Assembly (NCBI GenBank): GCA_050084985.1
Contig: JBITNC010000001.1
Location: forward strand, 19,096,001 to 19,160,000
Length of the DNA: 64,000 nt
Source: Nageia nagi
Taxonomy: Eukaryota > Pinophyta
Reading direction: 5' to 3'
Shown here: positions 12,788-24,528 of the stretch, piece after piece
Position numbering within the stretch: the stretch's first letter is position 1
Layout: the number at the start of each line of letters is the position of its first letter
Translations under genes and position numbers: made by a program
The notes under the pieces: model-generated
Databases searched by the model: none
Told to the model about the DNA's origin: nothing
What the model saw: the letters and a program-made list of their open reading frames with translations, nothing else

Positions 12788-13286
12788 TGAAAGAATTGAA
12801 TTATAATATGAACAACTCTAAATTACTAAGATCACATGAAAGCTCACAATACACATCTAACAAACTCACAAAGCAATCTCACAAAGATAACACAAGATGT
12901 AAGTGGTTCCTACAACTAAGAGTACATCCACTAACTAGATCTCTCTTAATCTCAAATATGAACTCTTACAATCCTCCTAATTTTTTCTCCTAAACACTAT
13001 CTTATAGCATAACTTTACTCCATAAAATTGGTGTGTAATCACAAAGAGGGAGCCTTATATTTATAGGCCAAAAACTTTATTTGTATCACCTTTTTATCCA
13101 ATGTACAAAAGTATGACATGAACATCCTTTTACCCAAGGGCCATGCTCATGACATGGTGTGTAGGACAAGTTACATTATTATATTCAATTAAATACTTAA
13201 GATATCTAATGATACCCTTAAGTATTAATGAATTTACAAAGAGGATTAATACAAACTTTTACAATAATGCATTATACATTCCAACA
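12788..13286 (-). repeat. 3' LTR of the copia element
   Basis: On the minus strand it begins TGTTGGAATGTATAATGC (from 13286) and ends at 12788 in TTCTTTCA, so TG...CA ends are present. The purine run AAGGGAGAG lies immediately upstream on the minus strand (13287-13295) and is the likely polypurine tract. TATTTATAGGCC near 13060 may be part of the LTR leader. Confidence 0.9.
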
Positions 13287-14130
13287 CTCTCCCTTAATGC
13301 AATACTAGCATAGAATGAAAAAGAGAGAAGGGAGAGAAAAAGTAAGAGAGTTCTCCTCCAAATAGATACAATGGAGATGAAAACTTTTTACATATTTGTG
13401 AAGTAAGAAAAATATATTTTGAGACTCACTATTTTACCAAATACAATCATTGACCACAATCAATTTCAATGTACATGAAGTAGTCATCCAACTTGAAGTC
13501 ATGAAGAGTCTCCAAGAGCCTACATACTTGAAGTAAGTAACCTGCAATCTCAAAGGAACCTACAAGTCAAAAGCAAATTAAATAACAAGATTAGTTAGAT
13601 ACATCATATTCATATAAACTAGGATAGATGAATCATACAAATGCCATCATGAACTAATTAGTGGTGCACTATAAGTCATCACAAAAATTCTAATCCAAAA
13701 CTCATAATCACCTGCTATATATAAAACATGTGTTAATTATCATTACAAAATAGGGAATGCACATATGAGTTCTTTACATAGGGATAATTGAATAGTGTCA
13801 AAAACACATAAGAGTTCCTCACACATGGATAATATAAAAATGCTAGATTGGCCAATCTTTTTACTTTAAAAATTTGTATAATAAGTTCCTCACATAGAGT
13901 GAACTTACCACAAAGGTATACAACAAAATCAACACTATACTACATAAAATTCTACTAAGGTTGAAGTTATCATCATAAAAATGAATTCAACACAAGAATT
14001 CAAACTTCATTCCCCTTTAAGGGCAACTTCACCAACTTGATGGCATCCTTAAGTTTACAAAAATAGCTTTTGGAAGGGGCTTGGTGAACAAATTAGTAGA
14101 GTTCAAGGTGGATAATACTCCAGGTGTATG
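13287..14130 (-). other. Copia 3' untranslated interior
   Basis: This lies between the RNase H relic and the 3' LTR. It is AT-rich with no open frame or motif beyond the polypurine tract at its left edge. In minus-strand terms it is the 3' non-coding part of the element. Confidence 0.5.
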
Positions 14131-15300
14131 ATGCCATCAAGAACCTTCTCTTTAAAAAATGGGCATGGATTTCCATATGTTTTATTCTTTAATGGAATAT
14201 AGGATTCTTAGCTAAAGAGATTATTGATTGATTATCTAAAGAAATCAAATATGAACCATCTTGCTCATACCTAATTTTTTTAAAAATATGCCTTAGGCAA
14301 ATGGCTTCCTAGGCTGCAATAAACATGGCATAGAATTCAGCTTCTATGGTGGAAAGAGAAATAGTAAGCTACTTCTTAGAAGCCTAAGAGATAGCACCTA
14401 AACCAATGCTAAACACATATATAGAGGTTGATTTCTTATCATATCTATCTCCCTTATAGTTAAAATTTGAGAATCCAAAGATAATAAATGAGAAAAACTT
14501 AGAATACTTGAGAGTAAGATCCTTAATCCCTACAACATACCTCAAGATTTTCTTAACACCATTGAGTGCTCAACATATTGTTTTTCCATGAATCATGCAA
14601 TCAAATTCACTAAAAAGGCAATATTTGTCTTGGAAATAGTCAAATGTAGAAGACTACTAATTAATTACTTGTAAGCTATAGCATTAGCTAACTAAGAGTT
14701 GGAGTTCAAATAAATAGTGATTCTAGGAGAGACTGGGATCATAGCATATCTACACTCCTCCATTCCAAACTTCTGCAATATGTCTAATATATACTCAGAT
14801 TTACTAAGATAAATATAATTCTTGTATTGATATACTTGCATTTCAAGGTAGTAATGCAAGAGACCAAGATCAATCATGTCAAATGTTGCCTTAAGTTTGG
14901 ATATGCACTTGAATGATTTCTTCATTATTTCTATTTATAAAAATATCATCCACATAAAGGATAATCAAGACCACATATTTTTCTTGATTAAGCACATATA
15001 GATTGGAGTTAGAAAAAATACTTAGAGAAATCAATGTCTGCAAAATACCCTAAAACCTTCCTTTACTAGGCTCTAAGTGCTTGCTTAAGTCCATATAATG
15101 ACTTCTTTAGCTTGCACACAAAGGACTCTTTGCCTTCCATAATGAACCCTTCTGGTTGATTCATGAATATTTCCACATCTAAGTCACCATTAACAAATTC
15201 ACTCTTGATGTCAACTTGAAAAACTTTCCATCCTTGAGCTATAGAAAGAGCAAGGACAATTATCACAATAGGCATATTTTCCATGGGAGCAAAGGTTTAC
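14130..15300 (-). pseudogene. Copia reverse transcriptase and RNase H relic
   Basis: The minus-strand stretch at 15066-15284 contains VFQVDIKSEFVNGDLDVEIF and then VCKLKKSLYGLKQALRA, the Ty1/copia RT fingers-palm blocks. Near 14940-14980 the catalytic box reads LIILYVDDIFIN, so YVDD is kept. The stretch at 14692-14925 gives KATFDMIDLGLLHYYLEMQV and an ILQKFGMEEC block. RNase H follows near 14275-14350 as SLSTIEAEFYAMFIAA, where relatives have ALSTTEAEYIA. Stops and frame changes separate the parts. Confidence 0.9.
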
Positions 15301-15689
15301 TCATAATCTATATCATACTTTTGAGCAAAACCTTTGGCTACTAACTTTGCCTTGTATTTCTTAATATCTCCAACAAAATTGAACTTGACCTTGTAGATCC
15401 ACTTATTGCTAATCACATTCTTTTCATTGGGATAAGGAACCAAATCCTAAGTTTTAGTTTTCATGAGCACCTCATACTCCACTTTCATATTTTCCATCCA
15501 ACACTCATGTTTAGAAGATTCTTTGAAGGTTGAGGGCTCATGCTTGTTGTTAATATTGGAAAATAAGGATTTGTTCAAGGTCATGCTCCTTGGTATCCTT
15601 TGTGTTGAAGAATTTTGTTCCCGAGATAACTTGTCTAGATCAATATCTAACTAGTTTAACCCCACAAGAAACTAGGAAGATTACCCAAC

Positions 15690-16050
15690 ATGCATCTAGC
15701 CATTTTCATAATTATTCTATTTTTCCTTTTAGCAACACCATTCTGCTAAGGAGTGTAAGGAATTGTAAACTACCTCCTAATTCCATACTTGGCACAATAG
15801 ACATTAAACTCATTGGTATTATATTCTCCCCCATTATTTGATCTCAACATTTTGATTTTAAGGTTAGATTGATTCTCAACTGAGGCCTTAAAAATCTTAA
15901 AACTCTCAAAGGTTTGATCCTTGTGCTCAAGTAGATACCCAAAGGTCATCCTAATAAATTCATCAATTAAGGTCAAGATGTAAGATGCTCCTCCAAGTGG
16001 CTTAGTTTGAAATAGATCCATCAAATCTAAATGCATAAGTTAAAGAGGTA
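15690..16050 (-). pseudogene. Copia integrase core with both later catalytic residues changed
   Basis: On the minus strand 15770-16036 reads LDLMDLFQTKPLGGASYILT, then LIDEFIRMTFGYLL and MLRSNNGGEYNTNEF; 15700-15770 then gives QNGVAKRKNR. The family motifs are RSDNGGEY and NGV(A/V)ERKNR, so the second catalytic Asp is Asn and the Glu is Lys. Both can arise by single G-to-A changes, as expected from decay of methylated cytosine on the other strand. The first Asp (LDLMD) is present. This integrase would be inactive. Confidence 0.85.
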
Positions 16051-16059
16051 GAAGGTTCA

Positions 16060-16260
16060 TCCTAAGCTTATGAACATAGAGCACATTTTCAAGAACCTTA
16101 TTGTGAATCAACACACTCTCAATTCCTTGGACTTCATGGGTAGAGTTATCACCTATCACAATTGCATATTTTTTATAGTTATGAAAGTTCTCAAACTTTT
16201 CCTTTTCAAAGCATAGGTGATTAGTGCAACCAGAGTCAACAATCCAATTAGATTAAAAAG
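16060..16260 (-). pseudogene. Copia protease relic fused directly to integrase
   Basis: Near 16210-16250 (minus) NWIVDSGCTNHLCFEK carries the DSG active site of the copia protease. The frame continues through NKVLENVLYVHKLRMNLL and then runs straight into the integrase core. The intervening integrase N-terminal domain, a His/Cys zinc module of about 100 residues in intact relatives, is missing. I infer an internal deletion around 16040-16080. Confidence 0.75.
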
Positions 16261-16343
16261 TGTGAGACATGGAGTAGAGCATCATAGAAAAACTAGCTTA
16301 AATATTCTTCTTTCCTTTCAAGTTCTTTATATTTCCATTGTAT

Positions 16344-17270
16344 TTATTCTTGTCCTCTCTTTTTTTTGTAGCAAACAACTTCTTTGTGACCTTGGATGCC
16401 ACAATAGTTACAATTAGCATCAAACTTTTTCTTAGGATATGGACTATTTATTTTTTCTTTTCCATCTCTTTGCTTGAATTGATTGTTGTTGTTGTTATTC
16501 CTATTATTATTGTTGTTGTTGTTCCTATTGTTTCCATTGTTCATGCTATTGTTGTATCCATTACCTTTTTTCTCAAACCTTTTAGAGGAAGAAGGATAAG
16601 ATTTCTTTTGATGGTTGAACTTCTTCTTGCAAGGATTTTTGGTTGCTCCAAGAGAAACATTATTATCCTTAGGAGAAGAAATAAATATTTTTTTGTTAAG
16701 GGTTTCCTTATGCTTCAAAAGGAGACTAGAAAGGTTCTCAAAGGAGAAGACTTCTTCTTCATCATCAAGCCTTATTTTCATAACCATCACAAAGTTTTCA
16801 AATTTTGAAGAAAGGCTTTGAAGAATGATGAAGACCATGAACTCATCATTGATCCAATTACACCCATAAGCAACAAGTTGGGTCCTTAGATCAATGATTT
16901 TTTTCATGTAGATGAAAACATTTTCATCTTCCCCTTAATGAGATTGAAAAAAATTTTGGAGAATGGTAAACCTTCTTGAAAACTTTGAACCAAGGTAGAT
17001 TTGCTTAAGCTTATTCTAAGCTTCCTTTGTTGAGATTGAAGAGGAAATCATCAAGAGCACATCATTTAAAATTATATGAAAGATCATTGAGGTTGTCAAT
17101 TCATTCTTTGTGTTGTAAGCCTCTAGTGCCTTCTCATCTATAGGAGGTACAAGGTTCTCATTCACTATTTGTTAAAGCTTCTTTGCTTGCAATTCAGCTC
17201 TCATCCAAGGTTCTTAAATACCAAAGTTGAAACCATCAAGAATGTGTTTGGGTAAAAAGAAGTCTCCCAT
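16344..17270 (-). pseudogene. Copia gag relic with intact zinc knuckle
   Basis: The N-terminal part starts near 17270 (MGDFFLPKHILDG) and has stops. The 187-residue open stretch at 16344-16907 has MKKIIDLRTQLVAYGC, then FIILQSLSSKFENFVM, an Asn-rich linker encoded by repeated GTT/ATT on the + strand near 16490-16555, and CNYCGIQGHKEVVC, a complete CX2CX4HX4C knuckle. This is a UBN2-type copia gag. It would bind and package the element RNA. Confidence 0.88.
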
Positions 17271-20150
17271 TTGCTACATAAGAATGTGAACTAATAAGCA
17301 TGTAGTTTAATAAACAATATTATGTGTTAAGTTTTAACCAAGTAAATTTAACACTATAGACATGCTTATTTTGATTCACAAGTGCAAATGTTTCACAACT
17401 CAAATAATAATCCATGTACCCAAATACTTTTATCATCACCAAGAACTGTAGATGTAGAGTGATATTGTTGAGGCTTGTTTTCTTTTCTAAAAACTAGGCC
17501 TTCACCTAGATGCCCACACAAGAGGAGCCCAAGTATTACCAATCCTCAACCAATTCACCTTGGTTAGTATTATACTCTCATAAGGAGAAGTGCCTACTAT
17601 TTTTCAATGTTATGACATATATTGGATCATCAAAATTATTAATCTTGATTAGGTTTCAATTTATCCTCTTAGGTTATCAAGATAATCCTTGAATGGATGT
17701 GCAAATATGTGGTATCACTACACACATGTCTATCCACCTATTGGAGTTATGTCCAAACCAATAGAGGACATAGAAGCAATTGAGAATTATGATCTTTTTA
17801 CCATTTGGATCATCAAATTTAAAGGCTCTAGTCTACCTGTCTTCACCTGATGGCTCCCCAAACAAGTCATGTTATGAAATGTACATGCAGATGTGTTCAT
17901 TTTAGAGGGTTGCTCATTTCAATGTTTGCATTTTTTTTCATAAGCAAATAAATCAAAGAGCAAAATATGAAGTAAAATATCATAAGTAAAACATAATCCA
18001 AAAAATTTGAAACCTAAGTGTCCAATGAGTTTTGTTTACTAGCCCCTAAAGGACATCATTTACATAAGCCCGTAATTTGCACAAGTCCATTCCATACTTT
18101 GCATAAAGAAGAAAAAATTAGGGAGTCATGCATCATTCCATAACTTAAAAATTAAGTAAAAAATATGCATCATTCCCATAACTTAAAATTAAGCAATAAA
18201 TATGCATCATTTATATAGTTTGCATATGTCCATTCATTAACTTTGCATAAGGACTTTATCCAAAAGAAATTAATACTTAGAGAGGTATCAAATATCCTAG
18301 GCATGCATCCATTCATCATAAAATATTTTTAAGTAAAACCATAAAAAATTCCCCCTTTTTACTTAAAAATTGATTTTAAGATGCCTTCTTTTAAAAAATG
18401 CAAGTTTTCCTTTAGTAAAGATATAACACTTAAAAAATTTAAGTTTATACTAAACAATTTGCCTTAAAAAAAATTACCATATCTACTAAAAATTACATTC
18501 TTAACAATGCAATAAAAAAATTCCTCCATTGTAATATAAGAAAAAAAATTGCATCAAGGGGTACTTATTATTATTATTTTTTTTAAATGCAATTGAGCAA
18601 AGTAATAATACTTTTATGCATTTAAAAATACCCCTTTTTAATGACAAGGAGTGATACCAAAGCATTAAATGTTGACATGATTACATGTCTACTTGCAATA
18701 AATTAATACTTAGTTCAAACCCCTACTTCACTCCAAGTCTTGCATTCCAAGATGATTTTAATGCAATTCATGATGGAAATGTGGAGTATACATTTACTTC
18801 ATTTGGTGCATTAATGGAAGGAAAAAGCTTGCAAGTAATCAAAAACTTGAATGCACCAACAACCAAAAAAACATTGAATATGAGACTCCCTTTTTATTCT
18901 ACACTTTAGAAAGGAGGGAGAGGTCAAGTAAATAACAAAAAAAAAAGGCTCACGAGGTAAGAGGAGGATAATGGATAGAGGGCAATAAAAGAGAAGCTAT
19001 GATGGAAGACTTATGCATAGGAGGCCCAATAAGGGCCTAACAAATGGCTTCAAGTGGTGGAAAATTTATGCATAGGAGGCCCAATGGGTGGTCTACACAT
19101 GGCTAGAAGATGATTAAGAGGAGGTTAAGAAGTCTAGGTGGAGAAAAGGGGACTTCATGATTTACCCACAGAGGGGGTTGTGCAAGTCAGGGAATACATT
19201 GCTTGCATTTTTAGGTTCATATGATCTCATCACTTGCCCACCAAAAATCATGAGTAGAGAGTGAAGGTGAGGATTTGAGGTGCCCTTAGAGTGGTAGAGC
19301 TTGGAAGAGGTGCATAGATGAGAGGATATGGGAAGTGGCATGTTGTTGAGAGGTTACATTATGAGGAGGGTTTGTAGGAGGATCTTTATAAATGCAAGAA
19401 GGCCAAAATGTGCTAAATAGTACTAAAGGGTTGAAAAACAAATGCCACTAACAAAGTCAAGACCTTTAGCTGCCAAGTGATGAGAAAGGGGTCATAGGTA
19501 GATAAACACCTGAGTGAGGAGCTATGATGGAATACAAGAATGTAGTGCATGAAGGTGCATAAGTGAAGAAAGGGAGGCAATGATGGAGTGGCTGGCAGTC
19601 AATGGAGGGGGGTTTGACTAGCCAACGCCACCACTCCCCTTTAAAAAAAAAATGTAAACTAAACTTTTAAAAAATCATCCTCCTATTTTAAACATATCTC
19701 TCCCTTTTTCCCTTTTTTTATTCTAACATTTACATGTTCTATGCAAAAAATAATTTTTAAAAAATATTTCTATAGTATTTAAAAAAAAAATAGACCAAAA
19801 GAATTACAAAGTTTTTTTTAAAATATTTTTACACAAGTAATAAGTATAAAAATAAATTATACTATCACACACTTTAGTAAATACTCATAAAAGAAATATA
19901 TTATTGCTACAATATAAGCAACTTTCACCAAGAATTTCATACTAACCAATAGTATGTAATAAATTGTAACAACAATATATTAGTATGTTAAGCAAAGGAA
20001 ACTAACACAAAACAAAATGTAACTATCATTTAGTAATCCAATAAAGAAAGGAGGTTATACCTTTGAAGCTCTTTTACCTCACTATGAAGAGTAGGATGAA
20101 GAACTCCAAGTTGATTAGTCTCTAAGGATGTGAAGAGGAGCCTCCAAGGA
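17271..20150 (-). other. Unusually long (2.9 kb) leader between PBS and gag
   Basis: No coding motif is visible. Poly-A/T-rich stretches (18340-18660, 19640-19900) flank a purine-rich portion (18900-19640). The purine-rich portion holds two related segments carrying GCATAGGAGGCCCAAT (19014-19031 and 19070-19087). A 74-codon + strand ORF at 18685-18909 has no recognised motif. Copia leaders are usually far shorter, so extra inserted or acquired sequence is likely, but I found no target duplication to prove it. Confidence 0.5.
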
Positions 20151-20162
20151 GCTTTGATACCA
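20151..20162 (-). other. Primer binding site of the copia element
   Basis: The + strand reads GCTTTGATACCA; the minus strand therefore reads TGGTATCAAAGC, complementary to the 3' end of initiator methionine tRNA apart from one position. It lies 2 nt inside the 5' LTR (which ends at 20165), the standard position. Confidence 0.85.
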
Positions 20163-20164
20163 AA

Positions 20165-20663
20165 TAAGATAATTGAACTATAATATGAACAAATCTAAAT
20201 TACCAAGATCACATGAAAGCTCACAATACACATCTAACAAACTCACAAAGCAATCTCACAAATATAACACAAGATGTAAGTGGTTCCTCCAACTAAGAGT
20301 ACATCCACTAACTAGATCTCTCTTAATCTCAAATATGAACTCTTACAATCCTCCTAATCTTTTCTCCTAAACACTATCCTATAGCATAACTTTACTCCAT
20401 AAAATTGGTGTGTAATCACAAAGAGGGAGCCTTCTATTTATAGGCCAAAATCCCTCTTTGGATCACCCTTCTATCTAATGTACAAAAGCATGACATTCAC
20501 ATCCTTTTACCCAAGAGGCATGCTCATGACATAGAGTGTAGGACAAATTACATTATCATATTTGCTTAAATACTTAAGGCATATAATGATACCCTTAAGT
20601 ATTATGGAATTTACAAAGAGGATTAATACAAACCTTTACAATAATGCATTATACATTCCAACA
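20165..20663 (-). repeat. 5' LTR of the copia element
   Basis: This has the same length (499 bp) as the copy at 12788-13286 and about 93% identity by eye. On the minus strand it begins TGTTGGAATGTATAATG. Its right edge is followed by the ATAAA target duplication at 20664-20668. Confidence 0.9.
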
Positions 20664-20910
20664 ATAAATTAATCCTAGAAGCATGAGCACAACATAACAA
20701 AAGGGTGAGAGTAGAATAGCAAAAGTGCAAGTGAATTATTTCAAAACCATGACAAGTTGTTATTAAGAAAATTACAACTTATCAAAGCTATAATCTTTCT
20801 AAAATGCAACCAAATGATATTCAAAATATGATGAATAAATTAAGATTGTAACCTAATCCAGAGCCCCTTATGGAATGGAAAAGTGTGTTGAATAAAATGC
20901 TCTGATACCA
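20664..20910 (-). mobile_element. Fragment of an older LTR element with PBS-like site
   Basis: This is the flank into which the copia element inserted. At 20899-20910 the + strand reads GCTCTGATACCA, the exact complement of the common TGGTATCAGAGC initiator-Met primer site. It therefore looks like the leader of an older minus-strand copia-type element. Its LTR should lie to the right but is replaced by LINE sequence. On the other side of the nested element, 12663-12787 is its likely continuation. Confidence 0.45.
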
Positions 20911-22490
20911 TTCATAGAAAAGGCAATTAGGATGGTACTAGAGACTAAATTTTCTAATGATGAGGTTAGTATTTTGATTCTAAAAAGTATAATAGAGAAG
21001 GAAGAGGAGGGGCTAAAATTAGCCCTTGTTGGTTGCTTTATGGGGTACGACCCCCTCTAGATATGATTTGAAGTTGGTTGAAAGAAAAATGGAGTATAAA
21101 AGGATGGGTATCCTTAGTTGCTCTCATAAGAGAATTTTTGTTATTCAAATTTTAGTTTTGATGAAGACCTACAAAAAGTGATAGAGATGGGTCCATGGTT
21201 TCTTGGGAAGAAATGATTAGTCATCAAGTGATGGGAGAAAAATTTCTCCCATGAAAGTGAAAATTTCAACCTCATTCTAACATGGGTCTCACTACCTAAA
21301 CTTCACCCATATTGTTGGCACCCATATGTAATAACCAAAATTACAAAAGCAATTGGATCCCTTATCATAATTGAGCTATCAAAAAGATTAAAAGTTAAGT
21401 TTATAGATGCAAGATTAATGGTTAATTTAGATATATCCAAACCTATGATGAAGGAGATAAAATTAAAAATAGAGGATGGAAGAGAATGGATGCAACCAAT
21501 TATATATGAAAATTTACTAGTATAATGTAGAATTTATAAGAGTTATGAGCACTATGCAAAGGATTGCCAAGAAAAGAAGAGGAGGGATGAATAAAGGAGA
21601 GAAAAGGAAAAAATTGAAAATAAGTCTCAAGATAAATAGAAAGAACATAGGTGGAAATCAATTCAAAACTAAAAAAAGGAAAAAATCAAAAGAATATAGT
21701 CAAAATATAGACAAAATGAACCATGTCAGAAAAATAGTCAACTTCAAAAGAAGTCCAATGGAAGAAATCAATTACAGTAAAACCCTATGCAGTGCTATCA
21801 ATTTTAGAAGGAATAGATAGAGAAGAAATGAATTATAATATAGATTTTTTAGAAGATGAGACAACAAATATGAAAGTTGTGGAAGGGAAAGATGGAGAAA
21901 CAATAAGGAGGGTAACAAAAAAAGCAAAAAATGCAAATAGCCAAGCAACAAAAACACAACAAGAAGAAGGCCAAGATGGAATCCCATCAAGAAATATACT
22001 AAACTCTAGAAAAATAGCAAATGTTGGACAAAGGCATGTAGGTAGACCATCCCAAGGAGAGACTAGAGAGAAAATCATTGAATAGGATATAGCAAATAGA
22101 AAGCAATTAACTCTACATCAAATCAACAAATCTTAGCCCACCTTTGGGCTAAATAAAGGATTTCTTGATTAGAATATTTCAGTAATAAAGAGGTAGTTGG
22201 GTTGTATCTCATTAGTGATTTAGATGTATTTTACTACAGTTTGATAATTTTCTATTAATATAATTTATATAGTAGGTTGCATTAGGGATGCTAATAGGTT
22301 ATAGCTGGGTAGCATCTGAACATATTTTGTTAATAGTTTTTTTAAAATTTTATTAGCTACCACCACTTATAGTTGGGTAGCAGTTTGCTATTTTGGAAAC
22401 CATTTTGTGATCAATTTTTTTAGGGTCTGGATAAAACCCCTCACCACTTTTGATAATATAATTTACCCTTATTATCAAAGAAAAATTAAT
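20911..22490 (+). pseudogene. LINE ORF1 relic (DUF4283-like plus zinc knuckle) with 3' tail
   Basis: Translated on the + strand, 21270-21560 reads WVSLPKLHPYCWHPYVITKI, then FIDARLMVNLDISKP, then CRIYKSYEHYAKDC. This is the order of plant L1-type ORF1: DUF4283 region followed by a CCHC knuckle. The second knuckle Cys is Tyr here. A Lys/Glu-rich basic tail follows (21545-22085). No ORF2 (endonuclease/RT) is present; 22090-22490 is a 3' tail ending near TTATCAAAGAAAAA. It is an internally deleted, dead copy. No clear target duplication was found. Confidence 0.75.
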
Positions 22491-22679
22491 CATTAGAGGA
22501 CTATGAAAGCACATGGAAAAGTAAAAAAGTCATCACACATGAAAAATATGCAGTGGAAAAATGAAAAAGAATGAACAAACAAAATACATACAAATATAGG
22601 AAAAAGAAAACAAAAAGGCATTTAACCAATGATACAACAAACATGGGCAATTTTTATGAAATAATCATCTTAATATAGG
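22491..22679. other. No recognised feature
   Basis: A-rich interval between the LINE tail and a dispersed repeat. No motif seen. Confidence 0.4.
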
Positions 22680-23330
22680 AAACTTACTCATGGTTTTATA
22701 AAATAATGAGAAAAAAATCATGGATAGTAAATATATATGACTCACCTAATTATGGGTAATAAATACATAATCTATGGGAAATAACTACCATGGGAATGAT
22801 CAAATTAGTAATTTATCAAGGTAATGTTAGGAGTATTTTGAAGCTTCTCTTGTAGTTATTTGATTCTATCTTGATGTTGTTATGAGATGGAAATAATAAT
22901 AATATATAAATAAATATATTAAACTATAATGATTTTATGATTATTCTAATAGGAAATATAGTATCATTTTGCGTTAGAGACCCTCGAAACACTATGGCCA
23001 TTTGGATAAGATGAAAAAATACAACTACAATGTTTGGGGGTTAGTTTTGCTAAGTGGAATTGGGTAATGTGTCTGATAAGGTTTGGTTATAGTAAGGTGA
23101 TTTAAAATTTGTTGGGTGGCTATTAATTTTGTATAGAAGAGTTGGGATTTTGTTTGGTTAATTGATTAGATGCTTAATTAATATTTTTTTCTAAGGTTAA
23201 AATGATTTGATCAAGGGAATGATCAACATGAGGGAAAAAGTTTATATTTAATGTTGATTTGTATTTTTAATTTTTAATAAAAGAAATTGAGTAATAAAAC
23301 TTTTTATAAATTTAAAAAGAGTTAATGGGC
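22680..23330 (+). repeat. Dispersed repeat family R1, copy 1
   Basis: About 640 bp match 35395-36020 in the same orientation. Shared landmarks are CACCTAATTATGGGTAAT, TTGTAGTTAT, GATAAGGTTTGGTTAT, GGGAATGATCAACATGAGGG and AGTAATAAAACTT. There is no open frame. The family is unidentified; an LTR or other non-coding transposon part is likely. Confidence 0.7.
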
Positions 23331-23545
23331 ACTCGTAGGTCTAGCAAGAAGAAAATTGCAACTACATTGCATCAATAAAAGGACAAGTGACATTAGTTAG
23401 GACCATAGTTAGCATATTTTTATTGATTGGTTAGTATATTATAGTATGTTCTCTATTCTATCCATTGGTAGGGTGTAACTAGTGAAATGAAAATTGTAAA
23501 AGAAGTTAATGTATTATGATATTTTGGATACTAGCTAGATGATAC
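23331..23545. other. No recognised feature
   Basis: Short interval between repeat R1 and the LTR-like start at 23546. No coding or repeat structure seen. Confidence 0.4.
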
Positions 23546-23619
23546 TGTAGACACCCAAATCTAGCACCTTGCATTATATTTGGTCCATCCCTCTTTTATC
23601 ATTGACATGTTTATTTAAT

Positions 23620-23993
23620 CTGGCATTAGTCAAGCATACTATATCTAATGATGTTAATTTTGATCATATTAATGATATTTTATCAATATTTGTTTGCTTA
23701 TTTTATCATAGTCACTTACTAAAAAATTGCAATTAATATTTATGATATTAAATATGTTTTTATCTTAGCCATTTTCTTGAAAATTTTAATTATTATTTTT
23801 CATATTAATTGAATTTTATTCATAGTCAAATATTGAAAAAATATGAGTAATATTAGTCCTGTTAATCATGTTTTTTATCATAATAAATTACTTTAAAAAA
23901 TACAAGTAATATTAGTCATGTTAATCATGTTTTTTATCATAGTCAATTACTATGAACAATGCAATTAATATCAATCATGCTAATTATGTTTTT
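23620..23993 (+). repeat. About 62-bp degenerate tandem array in the LTR
   Basis: Units carry variants of TTTTTATCATAGTCATTTACTT, GAAAAATTGCAATTAATATT and AGTCATGTTAATCATG (each quoted loosely). The array resumes after the insertion at about 25595-25920 and is also present at 28915-29540 in the other LTR. Unit numbers differ between the two LTRs. Confidence 0.75.
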
Positions 23994-24365
23994 CAACATT
24001 ATGCATAGTGATGAATATTCATAAATCAACTAATATAAGGATTTTTTGTATTTAAATATTTTGAATATTTAGACATTGAATATAGCATCATTTAGCATGA
24101 CATTTACAAAAATTAAAAAAAAAATTGGGTTAGCTCGCCAACATTTAAAAAATGATAAGTGCAAATAGACACTTCTACCTCTCATATTTTCATAAGAAAT
24201 CACCTTGAAATTATAAATAATTTACTAATTATCAATGTAATTTCCAATTATACCCATTATATATACTTTATGCAATGTGGTCAAATACATACCTATATTT
24301 CAAGTTCTCAACTTATAGAGGAATCAAATTGCTTCGATTTGATTACTATTTTACATTTCTAAGGA

Positions 24366-24525
24366 ATTGCAAATGCTCATCACCAAAAGATTGTAGATGC
24401 TCTTCACCTAAATATTGTAGATGCTCATCACTTAAAGATTACAAATGCTCATCACTTAAGGATTGTATACATTTTTTACCTAAGGATTGTAGGTGCCCAT
24501 CACCTTAAAATTGCATATGCTCATC
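24366..24525 (+). repeat. 24-bp tandem repeat, about 6 units
   Basis: The unit resembles AGATGCTCATCACCTAAAGATTGT. Because 24 is a multiple of 3 the + strand frame stays open as repeats of a (K/R)CSSPKDC-like octapeptide (within 24275-24508). Nothing else suggests that it is translated. Confidence 0.8.
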
Positions 24526-24528
24526 ACT

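Larger units (their letters stand above)
12788..20663 (-). mobile_element. Structurally complete Ty1/copia retrotransposon, inactivated
   Basis: Two 499-bp LTRs (12788-13286 and 20165-20663) flank about 6.9 kb. ATAAA lies directly outside both ends (12783-12787 and 20664-20668), a 5-bp target duplication. A primer-site-like GCTTTGATACCA lies inside the right LTR. In minus-strand order the interior holds a long leader, gag, protease, a crippled integrase, reverse transcriptase and RNase H. By eye the LTRs differ at about 34 of 495 positions (about 93% identity), many of them C/T or G/A, so the insertion is old. Many stops are present. Confidence 0.92.

Noticed and set aside
16338-16821. + strand ORFs of 156 and 68 codons
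   Set aside because: They are the opposite strand of the copia gag, whose zinc knuckle fixes the minus strand.
24275-24508. ORF of Cys-Ser-Ser-Pro-Lys repeats as a possible secreted Cys-rich peptide
   Set aside because: No signal peptide; it is the 24-bp minisatellite inside a hAT-like element.
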